A stretch of DNA of 64,000 bases. It comes from Nocardioides luteus (GTDB taxonomy: Bacteria; Actinomycetota; Actinomycetes; Propionibacteriales; Nocardioidaceae). The position numbers and the translations under genes are program-made. The stretch is taken from NCBI RefSeq assembly GCF_014648595.1, contig NZ_BMRK01000001.1:372001-436000 (forward strand), in the 5' to 3' direction. Below, one piece after another: positions 54,035 through 61,864 of the stretch. The notes beneath the pieces are model-generated. The model saw only the letters and a list, made by a program, of their open reading frames with translations. It searched no databases and was not told where the DNA came from. Positions within the stretch are counted from its first letter, which is position 1. Each line of letters opens with the position of its first letter.

Positions 54035-55230
54035 CCAAAGACAAGAAGCGCCGCGGACGCGGTGAAGGCGGTGTCCGCTGGGACGAGCGCCGACAGCGGT
54101 ACATCGCCGAGACCACGGTTGACTACAACGCCAACGGCAAGCGCATCGTCCGCAGCGGTTCCGGCAAGAGCGAGACCGAAGCACTCCGCAACATGCGCGC
54201 TGCGGTGGACAAGTACCGCAAGGGTCTGGTGCCGGAGGCCCGTCACTACACCGTACGGAAGGCTGTCGAGAACTGGCTGCAGTACGGACAGGGGAGTCGA
54301 GCGGGGGAGAAGACCCGGGAGAAGAACCGGATCATCTGCGAAACCCACATCATCCCGTTCATCGGCGGTCAGAAGCTCCAGCGCCTGACAGTTCAGCACC
54401 TGGACGAGTGGCTCGCCGGGAGAGCCGAGGTGCTCGCCACGGACAGCCTCCGCCAGGTTCGCCGGCTACTGCGCCAAGCGATCCGACGAGCGATGATCCA
54501 CGGCATGGTCGAGAAGAACGTTGCGGACCTAGTCGACCTTCCGAGAGGTCGGGCCGGCCGCCCGTCCAAGTCGCTCACGCTCGCTCAGGCAAAGGCGATT
54601 CTGACCGCGACAGAGGGAGACACGATGCACCCATACATCGTGGTGTCGCTGCTCACCGGCGCGCGCACAGAGGAAGTCCGTGCGCTCCGCTGGGATCACG
54701 TGAACCTCGACGGCGATCCTGACGCGGATCCGCCGATGCCGCCGCACATGTTCGTGTGGCGCTCCGACCGAGAGGGAGGAGAGACCAAGACCCGGAAGTC
54801 CAAGCGGACTCTTGCCCTGCCGAGGCAGGTTGCCGCTGTGCTCCAGGATCACCGGGTCCGGCAAGCCAGATGGAAGCGCCTCGCCGGATCCGAATGGATC
54901 GAGAACGACTACGTGTTCACGACGACGATCGGGACCGCCTTGGACGCCGCGAATGTCCGCCGCAGCTTCAGGCGCGCTCTCACGAAGGTCGAGGGAATCG
55001 AGCCGAAGGAGTGGACCCCGCGCGAGCTGCGGCACTCGTTCGTCTCGCTGCTCTCCGAGTACGGGGTATCGGTCGAGGAGATCGCCCGCCTGGTTGGTCA
55101 TACCGGAGGAAGCAAGGTCACCGAACTGATCTACCGTCACGAGCTGCGCCCGGTGATGGAAACCGGCGCTCAGGCGATGGACGCCGTATTCGGCAAGCCG
55201 GATAAGGAAAATCGTCCGGAAGCCAGTTAG
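54031..55230 (+). CDS. int: Tyrosine integrase
   Basis: A 399-residue site-specific recombinase: AP2-like/arm-binding N-terminus (RGEGGVRWDERRQRYIAETT), core-binding SAM-like domain (about 70-170) and catalytic domain with Arg in LLTGARTEEVRALRW (about 212), ELRHSFVSL (about 333-341), LVGHTGGSKVTE and Tyr in LIYRHEL (about 368). It recombines attP with the tRNA-Val gene. The stop overlaps the first arm-type repeat, and attR lies 98 bases downstream. The long open frame that runs in from 52180 is a shadow. Confidence 0.93.
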   Translation: MTKDKKRRGRGEGGVRWDERRQRYIAETTVDYNANGKRIVRSGSGKSETEALRNMRAAVDKYRKGLVPEARHYTVRKAVENWLQYGQGSRAGEKTREKNRIICETHIIPFIGGQKLQRLTVQHLDEWLAGRAEVLATDSLRQVRRLLRQAIRRAMIHGMVEKNVADLVDLPRGRAGRPSKSLTLAQAKAILTATEGDTMHPYIVVSLLTGARTEEVRALRWDHVNLDGDPDADPPMPPHMFVWRSDREGGETKTRKSKRTLALPRQVAAVLQDHRVRQARWKRLAGSEWIENDYVFTTTIGTALDAANVRRSFRRALTKVEGIEPKEWTPRELRHSFVSLLSEYGVSVEEIARLVGHTGGSKVTELIYRHELRPVMETGAQAMDAVFGKPDKENRPEAS

Positions 55231-55250
55231 TCAGGCACTTTGTCAGGCAC
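55227..55250 (+). repeat. Right arm-type integrase repeats
   Basis: TTAGTCAGGCAC (55227-55238) and TTTGTCAGGCAC (55239-55250), tandem copies sharing the GTCAGGCA core with the pair at 37143-37166, in the same orientation and with the same 12-base period, 77 bases from attR. Confidence 0.7.
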
Positions 55251-55284
55251 TGTCGAACGCTCTTTCGAATCTCTGAAATCGAAC

Positions 55285-55320
55285 CGGCCCCTGGTCAGCG
55301 TTTCCGCTGGTCAGGGGCCG
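55285..55320. terminator. Element-borne terminator for int and tRNA-Val
   Basis: CGGCCCCTGGTCAGCG (55285-55300) pairs with CGCTGGTCAGGGGCCG (55305-55320) apart from a two-base centre mismatch. It ends int and, leftward, replaces the lost terminator of tRNA-Val. Confidence 0.75.
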
Positions 55321-55327
55321 ATTTCTA

Positions 55328-55372
55328 TGGTGGACGATACTGGGTTTGAACCAGTGACCTCTTCCGTGTCAA
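55328..55372 (-). repeat. attR within tRNA-Val
   Basis: Second copy of the 45-base duplication; it supplies the 3' part of tRNA-Val from the anticodon loop to CCA, so the tRNA stays whole after insertion. Confidence 0.93.
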
Positions 55373-55402
55373 GGAAGCGCGCTACCGCTGCGCCAATCGT
55401 CC
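55331..55402 (-). tRNA. tRNA-Val(GAC), integration target
   Basis: On the minus strand: acceptor GGACGAT/ATCGTCC, D arm GGCGCAGCGGTAGCGC, anticodon loop TTGACAC (GAC) and T arm GGTTCAAACCC; discriminator A and encoded CCA at 55328-55330. The 72-base gene is intact; its 3' 42 bases come from the attR core. Confidence 0.95.
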
Positions 55403-55436
55403 GTGGTTATTCAGTTTATATCAGGGTGGTGCTTCG

Positions 55437-55507
55437 AGGTGGGTACGGGATTTGAACCCGTGTACACGGATTTGCAGTCCGTTGCCTCGCCTCTCGGCCA
55501 ACCCACC
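55437..55507 (-). tRNA. tRNA-Cys(GCA)
   Basis: On the minus strand: acceptor GGTGGGT/ACCCACC, anticodon loop CTGCAAA (GCA), T arm GGGTTCAAATCCC, discriminator U. CCA is not encoded. Part of the leftward Gly-Cys-Val tRNA group. Confidence 0.94.
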
Positions 55508-55542
55508 GCTGGAGGCATTGCCTCCGGTGGAGACCTACTCCG

Positions 55543-55615
55543 AGCGGACGACGAGGCTCGAACTCGCGACCTCAACCTTGGCAAGGTTGCGCTCTACCAA
55601 CTGAGCTACGTCCGC
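55543..55615 (-). tRNA. tRNA-Gly(GCC), second copy
   Basis: The 73 bases are identical to the tRNA-Gly at 11450-11522 (anticodon GCC). Unlike that copy, CCA is not encoded. First gene of the leftward tRNA group. Confidence 0.95.
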
Positions 55616-55783
55616 TTGTTGCTTCAGGCCCGGTTTCCCGTGCCCTCGGCGACGAGAAGAACATTAACGGAGCCGCTCCCGGCGTACAAATCGGGGGTCA
55701 CCTGCGTGTCATTCGCAGGGGATCGAGCGAATCGCCGGAGCGGCCATTCCTGGCTCTGACCAGGGACGTCATAGAGTTGTCGT

Positions 55784-56605
55784 ATGCGCGCGTGGATCGA
55801 TGGTCACTTTCTCGACAACTCGGCCGCCCCGGCGGTCTCCATCCATGACCACGGTCTGGTCGTCGGCGACGGCGTCTTCGAGACGCTGAAGGTGATCGAG
55901 GACCAGCCGTTCGCGCTCGCGCTCCATCTCGACCGCCTCGAGCGGTCCGCGAGCGGGCTGGGGCTTCCGCCGCTCGACCGCGCGTTCATCACCAAGGGCG
56001 TCGAGGCTGTCCTGGGGGCGGAGCCGACGGCGTACGGACGGCTGCGGATCACCGTCACGGGCGGGCCGGCGCCGTTCGGGTCCGGGCGGGCGGAGGTCGA
56101 GCCCACGGTCATCGTGGGCCTGGAGGACACCGAGCCGACCCCGGTCGAGACCAAGGTCGTCAGCGTTCCGTGGCGCCGCAACGAGCGTGGGGCGACGACC
56201 GGCCTGAAGACGACGTCGTACGCCGAGAACGTCATCGCGCTCGCCGAGGCCCACAGGCACGGGGCGAGCGAGGCGATCTTCGCCAACACGATCGGTGACC
56301 TGTGCGAAGGCACCGGGAGCAACGTCTTCTACGTGCTCGACGACGTGCTGAAGACCCCGAAGCTCTCCAGCGGGCCGCTGGCCGGGATCACCCGCGCGCT
56401 GGTGCTGGAGTGGTTCGGGGCGGAGGAGGCCGACGAGCCGCTCGCCGAGGTCGAGGAGTGCGCCACGGAGGTCTTCCTCACCTCCAGCCTGCGGGACGTG
56501 CAGGCCGTGACCCAGTGGGGCGAGCGCACCCTCCCGCGCGGCCCGGTCACCCAGGCCGCGCAGGAGGCGTGGCGCAAGAACGAGCCGAGCCTGCTCGGCC
56601 TCTGA
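55784..56605 (+). CDS. pabC: Class IV aminotransferase / aminodeoxychorismate lyase-like
   Basis: A 273-residue PLP enzyme of fold type IV: HDHGLVVGDGVFETLKVIED (about 21-40), the PLP-Lys segment TGLKTTSYAENVIALAEAHR (about 139-158) and EGTGSNVFYVLDDVLKTPKL (about 176-195). Members are branched-chain or D-amino acid aminotransferases and 4-amino-4-deoxychorismate lyase. A short length and no pabB neighbour make the exact reaction uncertain; PabC (folate synthesis) is the usual call for actinobacterial genes of this kind. Confidence 0.78.
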   Translation: MRAWIDGHFLDNSAAPAVSIHDHGLVVGDGVFETLKVIEDQPFALALHLDRLERSASGLGLPPLDRAFITKGVEAVLGAEPTAYGRLRITVTGGPAPFGSGRAEVEPTVIVGLEDTEPTPVETKVVSVPWRRNERGATTGLKTTSYAENVIALAEAHRHGASEAIFANTIGDLCEGTGSNVFYVLDDVLKTPKLSSGPLAGITRALVLEWFGAEEADEPLAEVEECATEVFLTSSLRDVQAVTQWGERTLPRGPVTQAAQEAWRKNEPSLLGL

Positions 56606-56620
56606 CCGGAGCCGACCGGC

Positions 56621-56722
56621 TCAGCCGGTGAACAGCTGCGCCGCCCGGCGCAGCGTCTCGATGACCCCGTAGGCCAGCGGGGTGCCGACCAACGCCCAGG
56701 CACCTGCGATCTTCGGGTTCAT
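56621..56722 (-). CDS. MFS transporter small subunit (33 aa)
   Basis: The ATG at 56722 overlaps the stop of the upstream OFA transporter (ATGA). The frame reads MNPKIAGAWALVGTPLAYGV then IETLRRAAQLFTG. A one-helix protein of this type accompanies OFA transporters in many actinobacteria and proteobacteria and is known as the MFS transporter small subunit; its exact role is not known to me. Confidence 0.78.
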   Translation of the reverse strand: MNPKIAGAWALVGTPLAYGVIETLRRAAQLFTG

Positions 56723-58113
56723 GCTGCGCTCCTCTCGGCGCCGGCCGGGTCGGTGGCGGGCTCGTGGTACTTCTCGTTCACCTTCTGGACGAGGAGGTTG
56801 GCGACCAGACCGACCGCGAGCACGCCGACCATGGTCAGCAGCGCCGGGCGGTAGGCGGCCGCGGTGAGGGTCCCCGGCTCGCCCTGGGCGTCGAGGAAGG
56901 CGTTGATGATGAGCGGTCCGGCGACTCCTGCGGCCGACCACGCGGTGAGCAGGCGGCCGTGGATGGCGCCGACCTGGTACGTACCGAAGAGGTCTCGCAG
57001 GTAGGCCGGGACGGTCGCGAAGCCGCCGCCGTAGAAGGACAGGATCACCACGGCGAGAAGCACGAAGAGGGCCATCGAGGCGTCGCCGACGGTCGCCAGC
57101 AGCAGGTAGAGGATGAGGCCGACGCCCAGGTAGATCATGTAGATGGGCTTGCGGCCGATGACGTCGGAGGTCGAGGACCAGACGAAGCGGCCGCCCATGT
57201 TGGCGATCGAGAGCAGGCCGACGAAGCCGCCGGCCGCGACGGCGCTGACGGACGAGACACCGTCGGTGCGGAAGAAGTCCTGGATCATCGGCGCGGCCTG
57301 CTCGAGGATGCCGATGCCCGCGGTGACGTTGCAGAAGAGCACGATCCAGACCAGCCAGAAGGCACGCGTCCTGATCGCGTTGTTCGCCGAGACGCTCGCG
57401 GTGGTGACGAGCTTCTTCTCCTTGACGCTGGCCGGGTCCCAGCCCTGCGGGGTCCAGCCCTCGGGTGGCACCCGGACGGTGGCCGCGCCGAAGGACATGA
57501 AGACCAGGTAGACGACCCCGAGAGTGAGGAAGAGCAGCATCACCGCGTGACCGTCGGGCACTGTGCTCGCGTCGCCGGTGTAGGAGGGGTCGTAGAGCGA
57601 GAGGAGCCGGCCGCTGAGCGGGCTGGCGATCATCGCACCACCGCCGAAGCCCATGATCGCCATGCCGGTGGCGAGGCCGGGGCGGTCCGGGAACCACTTG
57701 ATCAGCGTGGAGACGGGGGAGATGTAGCCGATCCCGAGACCGATGCCGCCGACGAACCCGTAGCCGAGGTAGACCAGCCACAGCTGACCGGTCCCGATGC
57801 CGAGGGCGCCGATGAAGAAGCCGGAGGCCCAGAAGACGGCGGCCGCGGTCATCGCGGCGCGCGGCCCGTTGCGGTCGACCCAGGTGCCCATGACGGCGGC
57901 GGAGAGACCGAGCATCACGATGGCGATCGAGAAGATCACGCCGATCGCGGTCTGGCTGGTGTCGAAGTGCTCGACGAGAGCGGTCTTGTAGACGCTGGTG
58001 GCGTACACCTGGCCGATGCAGAGGTGCACGGCGAGCGCGGCGGGCGGGATGAGCCAGCGGCTGTAGCCGGGGCCGGCCACCGTTCGCTCACGAGACAGGA
58101 AAGCTGGCAGCAC
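56719..58113 (-). CDS. OFA-family MFS transporter (oxalate/formate antiporter-like)
   Basis: A 464-residue protein with twelve helices. The start is GTG 58113, preceded by CGGAGGT; the ATG at 58146 lacks an RBS. SRWLIPPAALAVHLCIGQVY, GIGYISPVSTLIKWFPDRPG and GFGGGAMIASPLSG are typical of the OFA family, which exchanges oxalate, formate or other carboxylates. The long central loop (about 205-245) is usual. Its small partner gene overlaps the stop. No oxalate or formate enzyme genes are adjacent, so the substrate is open. Confidence 0.88.
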   Translation of the reverse strand: MLPAFLSRERTVAGPGYSRWLIPPAALAVHLCIGQVYATSVYKTALVEHFDTSQTAIGVIFSIAIVMLGLSAAVMGTWVDRNGPRAAMTAAAVFWASGFFIGALGIGTGQLWLVYLGYGFVGGIGLGIGYISPVSTLIKWFPDRPGLATGMAIMGFGGGAMIASPLSGRLLSLYDPSYTGDASTVPDGHAVMLLFLTLGVVYLVFMSFGAATVRVPPEGWTPQGWDPASVKEKKLVTTASVSANNAIRTRAFWLVWIVLFCNVTAGIGILEQAAPMIQDFFRTDGVSSVSAVAAGGFVGLLSIANMGGRFVWSSTSDVIGRKPIYMIYLGVGLILYLLLATVGDASMALFVLLAVVILSFYGGGFATVPAYLRDLFGTYQVGAIHGRLLTAWSAAGVAGPLIINAFLDAQGEPGTLTAAAYRPALLTMVGVLAVGLVANLLVQKVNEKYHEPATDPAGAERSAA

Positions 58114-58205
58114 ATTGACCTCCGAGATGGAGTGGGGGTGATGCACATCACTACCACAGTTGATCTGGCAACCGCGAGGGGTGACTTCCGGCGAGCGAAA
58201 AGCAC

Positions 58206-58244
58206 GAACCCTCCCGCCCCGGACATCCGGGATCGGGAGGGTTC
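58206..58244 (-). terminator. Rho-independent terminator of the SsgA-like gene
   Basis: GAACCCTCCC (58206-58215) pairs with GGGAGGGTTC (58235-58244), with an inner CCCGG/CCGGG. On the minus strand it is followed by a short T-run (GTGCTTTTCG). Confidence 0.8.
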
Positions 58245-58270
58245 AGACGAATGAGGAGGCGGGCGGGTGC

Positions 58271-58708
58271 CTACTCGGCGTCGGTGGAGGTGCCCAGCAG
58301 GTCCGCGACGAGGGCGTCGAGGTCGAGGTGCTGGCCCTCGGAGCCGACCGGGACGGCCGAGAAGGTCTTGCCGAGGAACGTCTGCACCTCGCGGGAGTCG
58401 GCGGTCGCGATCAGGCGGCCGTCGGGGGAGCTGAAGTCGAGCACGGCGACGGCCCTGGCGTCCTCGTCGATGCTCGGGTAGATCTTCACGTCACCCTCGC
58501 CGGCCGGCGCGGCCAGGCCCTGCAACATCAGGGTTCGGGAGACGACCCACTCGACGTCACCGGAGCCGGAATGGAAGGTCAGGCTGACCGCGTACGGGTC
58601 GCTCTCGCGGTAGCCGAAGGTGGTGGGCACGTTGACCGTGCGGCCCCACGGGTCCAGGCACGAGATCTTGATGTCCTGCTGCACTACCGGGTGCTTGATG
58701 TCGCTCAT
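58271..58708 (-). CDS. SsgA/SsgB-family cell-division regulator
   Basis: A 145-residue protein with AAGGAG before ATG 58708. Residues 1-135 match the SsgA-like (SALP) family: PTTFGYRESDPYAVSLTFHS, VEWVVSRTLMLQGLAAPAGE and DARAVAVLDFSSPDGRLIAT. SsgB in Streptomyces recruits FtsZ to sporulation septa. Non-sporulating actinobacteria keep one SsgB-like copy with a role in division, so this is probably that copy. Monocistronic, with its own terminator. Confidence 0.88.
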   Translation of the reverse strand: MSDIKHPVVQQDIKISCLDPWGRTVNVPTTFGYRESDPYAVSLTFHSGSGDVEWVVSRTLMLQGLAAPAGEGDVKIYPSIDEDARAVAVLDFSSPDGRLIATADSREVQTFLGKTFSAVPVGSEGQHLDLDALVADLLGTSTDAE

Positions 58709-58820
58709 TCGTCCGCTCCTTGTTGGTTGTCTTGCCAAGGAGACGGACCAGTACCCGTCGGATGACGTGGATTCTCCGAATTTTCTGTGCGAGTTTTCTG
58801 GAGCGGTCCAAGAGGGCTCG

Positions 58821-59744
58821 TCAGCGCTGCTCGAGAGCGGCTTCGAGGCGCGCGACCGGCGAGCTGAGGTTGTACGTCTCGGCGAGCTCGTGCAGCCGGT
58901 CGGCGTCGGCCGGGGCGCTGGGCAGCGCCGTACGGCTGCGGTCCAGCGGGAGGTCGCGGGCGACCGCCACGACCTTGGGTGCGAGGGCCAGATATCCGGC
59001 CGCGTCGATGAACTTCTGCCGCTGCGTCTTGGTCAGCGCGCTGGTGGGGTCGGCGACCGCGCCGATGATCCCCTCCAGGTCGCCGAACTGCTCCAGCAGC
59101 TTGGCCGCGGTCTTCTCGCCCACGCCCTTCACCCCCGGCAGGCCGTCGGAGGCGTCGCCGCGCATGGTGGCGAAGTCGGCGTACTGGTCGGCTCGGATGC
59201 CGTACTTGGTCTGCACCCACTTCTCGTCGACCAGGTCCGGGTCGCTCCCGCCGCGGGTCGGGTAGAGGATGCGTACGCCGGCGGCGTCGTCGACCAGCTG
59301 GAAGAGATCGCGGTCGCCGGTGACGACGTCGACGGGCATGCCGGCGTCGGTCGCGAGGGTGCCGATCACGTCGTCGGCCTCGTAGCCGTCGGCGCCGATG
59401 ACGCAGATCCCGGCAGCGGCCAGCACCTCCCGGATGATCGGCACCTGGACCTGCAGCGGGTCCGGGACCTCCTCGACGTCAGGGGCGGTCTCGACCTCCT
59501 CGACCACCCGGTGGGCCTTGTAGGAGGGGATCAGGTCGACCCGCCACTGCGGACGCCAGTCGTTGTCCCAGCAGCAGACCAGGTCGGTGGGGGAGTAGTC
59601 GTTGACCAACCGGGAGATGAACTCCAGCAGGCCGCGTACGGCGTTGACCGGGGTGCCATCGTCCGCCTTGATCTCGGGGACGCCGAAGAAGGCCCGGAAG
59701 TAGAGCGAAGCGGTGTCCAGCAGGAGCATTCGAGGTTCAGCCAC
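58821..59744 (-). CDS. 5'-3' exonuclease (Pol I N-domain-like)
   Basis: A 307-residue protein. LLLDTASLYFRAFFGVPEIK starts the 5'-3' exonuclease N-domain, followed by the metal-binding acidic clusters (ADGYEADDVIGTLA; DVVTGDRDLFQLVDD) and the HhH region (RGDASDGLPGVKGVGEKTAA) of FEN/Pol I exonucleases. It lacks polymerase domains, so it is a stand-alone flap endonuclease for DNA repair or RNA primer removal. Confidence 0.9.
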   Translation of the reverse strand: MAEPRMLLLDTASLYFRAFFGVPEIKADDGTPVNAVRGLLEFISRLVNDYSPTDLVCCWDNDWRPQWRVDLIPSYKAHRVVEEVETAPDVEEVPDPLQVQVPIIREVLAAAGICVIGADGYEADDVIGTLATDAGMPVDVVTGDRDLFQLVDDAAGVRILYPTRGGSDPDLVDEKWVQTKYGIRADQYADFATMRGDASDGLPGVKGVGEKTAAKLLEQFGDLEGIIGAVADPTSALTKTQRQKFIDAAGYLALAPKVVAVARDLPLDRSRTALPSAPADADRLHELAETYNLSSPVARLEAALEQR

Positions 59745-59854
59745 AGGAGCAGCCTAATGAATGGTCGAGCCGGCGGCGGCCGGAAATCTTTCGACACAGA
59801 CCACATGTCTGGACGTTGAGGCGGAGATATTGCTGCAGTGGGTACGCTGTCGCC

Positions 59855-60316
59855 GTGACTGCACCTGAGATCGAGGCCACGGACCGTAAAATCCTTCAGC
59901 TGCTCGCTGAGGACGGTCGGATGTCCTACACCGACCTGGGCAAGGCGACCGGCCTGTCGACCTCGGCGGTGCACCAGCGCGTCAAGCGGCTCGAGCAGCG
60001 TGGGCTGATCACCGGCTACGGCGCCACCGTCAACTACGCCGCGATCGGCGTCCCGCTGACCGCCTTCGTCGCGGTGCAGCCGATGGACCCCTCCCAGCCC
60101 GACGACACCCCCGAGCGCATCGCCGACCTCCACGAGGTCGAGGCGTGCTGGTCGATCGCCGGCGAGGACTCCTACATGCTCAAGGTGCGGGTGGCCACCC
60201 CCGAGGCGCTCGAGGAGCTGCTCGGCCGGATCCGCTCGGCGGCCAACGTCTCCACGCGCACCACCATCGCGATGTACACCTACTACGAGAACCGGCCGAC
60301 CCTGCGCCACGGATGA
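59855..60316 (+). CDS. Lrp/AsnC-family regulator
   Basis: A 153-residue protein from GTG 59855: HTH at about 7-52 (LQLLAEDGRMSYTDLGKATG; LSTSAVHQRVKRLEQRG) and a RAM ligand domain at about 70-140 (ACWSIAGEDSYMLKVRVATP). It is convergent with kamA, 25 bases apart, and probably senses lysine or a related amino acid to control the kam genes. The link is positional. Confidence 0.87.
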   Translation: MTAPEIEATDRKILQLLAEDGRMSYTDLGKATGLSTSAVHQRVKRLEQRGLITGYGATVNYAAIGVPLTAFVAVQPMDPSQPDDTPERIADLHEVEACWSIAGEDSYMLKVRVATPEALEELLGRIRSAANVSTRTTIAMYTYYENRPTLRHG

Positions 60317-60341
60317 GCGAGGGCCGGCCGGCAGGTCGGCC

Positions 60342-61754
60342 TCAGGCGTGCTGGTGCTCGCGCCACCACTGCTGGCCCGACTCAGGCAGCGTGTGGATCG
60401 GGTCGTAGTACTCGTAGGTCCGCGTCAGTGCCTCGGGGTCCGAGGCCTCGATCGAGGTGCGGTAGTTCTTGGTCCAGTAGGAGATGCCGCGCTCGGTGTC
60501 GTAGTCGGCGATCTGGTGGACCCAGCGCTTGCCGACGAAAGGTACGTCGCAGACGATGCGCGGGGTGGCGAACCCGGGCAGGTAGCCCATCAGGTCGTGC
60601 TGCATCCGCTGCGCGTCGGCGACCGAGACCCGCCAGTGCTCGCTGAACGGGATCATGTCGCACATGTAGAAGTAGTAGGGCATGATCTGCGCGCCGTCGA
60701 GGAGGCGGAAGCACAGGTCGAGCAGGCTGTGGGTGTCGGCGTTCACGCCGGCGAGCAGCACTCCCTGGTTGCGTACGTCCCGCACGCCTGCGTCCAGCAG
60801 GGCGCGCGTCGCCTCGGCGACCAGCGGCGTGACCGAGTTGGCGTGGTTGGCGTGGGTGTGGATCGCCAGTGAGACACCGCGCTCGCGGGCGATCGTGGTG
60901 ACCCGGTTCATCCCCTCCAGCAGCGGCTCCTGGAGCCAGTGCTGGGGGAGGCCGACCAGACCCTTGGTGGCCAGCCGGATGTCGCGGATGTTGTCGATCT
61001 CCATCAGCTTGGTGAGGAAGTCCTCCAGCCGCGGCCAGGGCAGGTTGGCCACGTCGCCGCCGGAGACGACCACGTCGCGCACCTGCGGGGTGTTGCGGAG
61101 GTACTCCAGCATCGCCTCGTGGCGGTCGACCGGCTTGCCGGTGAGCTTGAGCTTGTCGATGACCGGGGTCGAGTTGCCGACCAGGTCCATCCGGGTGCAG
61201 TGGCCGCAGTACTGCGGGCAGGTCGAGAGCAGCTCGGCCAGCACCTTGGTCGGGTAGCGGTGGGTCAGGCCCTCGGCGACCCACATGTCGTGCTCGTGGA
61301 GCGAGTCGCGGCTCGCCTGCGGGTGGGAGGGCCAGTCGGTGCGCCGGTCGGAGAAGACCGGGATCATGTAGTGGCGCAGCGGGTCGGCGTAGAAGGCGTC
61401 GGTGAACTCCTGGCCGGCCGCGGCACCGGAGGGCACCATCGTGTTGATCATCTGCGGCGGCACCAGCATCGACATGGTCGCGCGCTCGGTCTGGTCGCGC
61501 TCGAGGTCGGCGTAGAACCGGTCGTCGAGGAGATCGCCCATCAGCGCGCGGAGCTGGCGGATGTTCTTGATGCAGTTGACGCGCTGCCACTGCACGTCTC
61601 GCCACTGCTCCTCGGTCACGTCGGCCCAGCCGGGGAAACGGGTCCAGTCGGGTTCGACCAGCTCGACGCGCTGGTAGGCGTAGGGCTGTCCGTCTCGACT
61701 GTGCTGGTCGCCTCGGGCTTCGCTTCGGCGGTTGGGCTCGATGGTTGCCGTCAT
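60342..61754 (-). CDS. kamA: Lysine 2,3-aminomutase
   Basis: A 470-residue radical-SAM, PLP-dependent enzyme. The cluster motif CPQYCGHCTRMDL (C-x3-C-x2-C, about residue 179) binds the 4Fe-4S centre; VRDVVVSGGDVANLPWPRLE and GVLLAGVNADTHSLLDLC are family blocks. It converts L-lysine to L-beta-lysine. A lack of the YjeK/EpmB features and linkage to kdd and kamD indicate a catabolic role, lysine fermentation-type. The start is ATG 61754 or 61766. It is divergent from kdd over a 110-base region in which I saw no B12 riboswitch. Confidence 0.92.
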   Translation of the reverse strand: MTATIEPNRRSEARGDQHSRDGQPYAYQRVELVEPDWTRFPGWADVTEEQWRDVQWQRVNCIKNIRQLRALMGDLLDDRFYADLERDQTERATMSMLVPPQMINTMVPSGAAAGQEFTDAFYADPLRHYMIPVFSDRRTDWPSHPQASRDSLHEHDMWVAEGLTHRYPTKVLAELLSTCPQYCGHCTRMDLVGNSTPVIDKLKLTGKPVDRHEAMLEYLRNTPQVRDVVVSGGDVANLPWPRLEDFLTKLMEIDNIRDIRLATKGLVGLPQHWLQEPLLEGMNRVTTIARERGVSLAIHTHANHANSVTPLVAEATRALLDAGVRDVRNQGVLLAGVNADTHSLLDLCFRLLDGAQIMPYYFYMCDMIPFSEHWRVSVADAQRMQHDLMGYLPGFATPRIVCDVPFVGKRWVHQIADYDTERGISYWTKNYRTSIEASDPEALTRTYEYYDPIHTLPESGQQWWREHQHA

Positions 61755-61864
61755 GTTTTCCACCATAGCGGGAGATCCTCCGGCATTTGCAAGCATCGGC
61801 CGCAATTCTTACGCGCTCCGCTGGTAGGGTCCGCCGTGAGATGCACGCAAGGAGGCGTACGACG

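Larger units (their letters stand above)
37014..55372 (+). mobile_element. Actinomycete integrative and conjugative element (AICE) in tRNA-Val(GAC)
   Basis: A perfect 45-bp duplication (37014-37058 and 55328-55372) of the 3' part of tRNA-Val bounds an element of about 18.3 kb. Inside are integrase and excisionase at the right end beside the intact tRNA, a prim-pol and helicase replicase, an FtsK/TraB translocase, spread-type small membrane proteins, XRE, WhiB and Nudix-HTH regulators: the AICE gene set with a RepPP-type replication module. No type IV secretion genes are present, as expected for TraB-type transfer of double-stranded DNA. The left 5 kb is cargo of lower GC content. All core genes look intact, so the element is probably still mobile. 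Confidence 0.93.

Noticed and set aside
55403-55783. Small open frames across the tRNA-Cys and tRNA-Gly genes
   Set aside because: They read through tRNA genes and have no ribosome-binding site or coding-type composition.
61755-61864. B12 riboswitch before the kdd-kamD genes
   Set aside because: The gap is only 110 bases, and I saw no B12-box-like segment or long folded leader.
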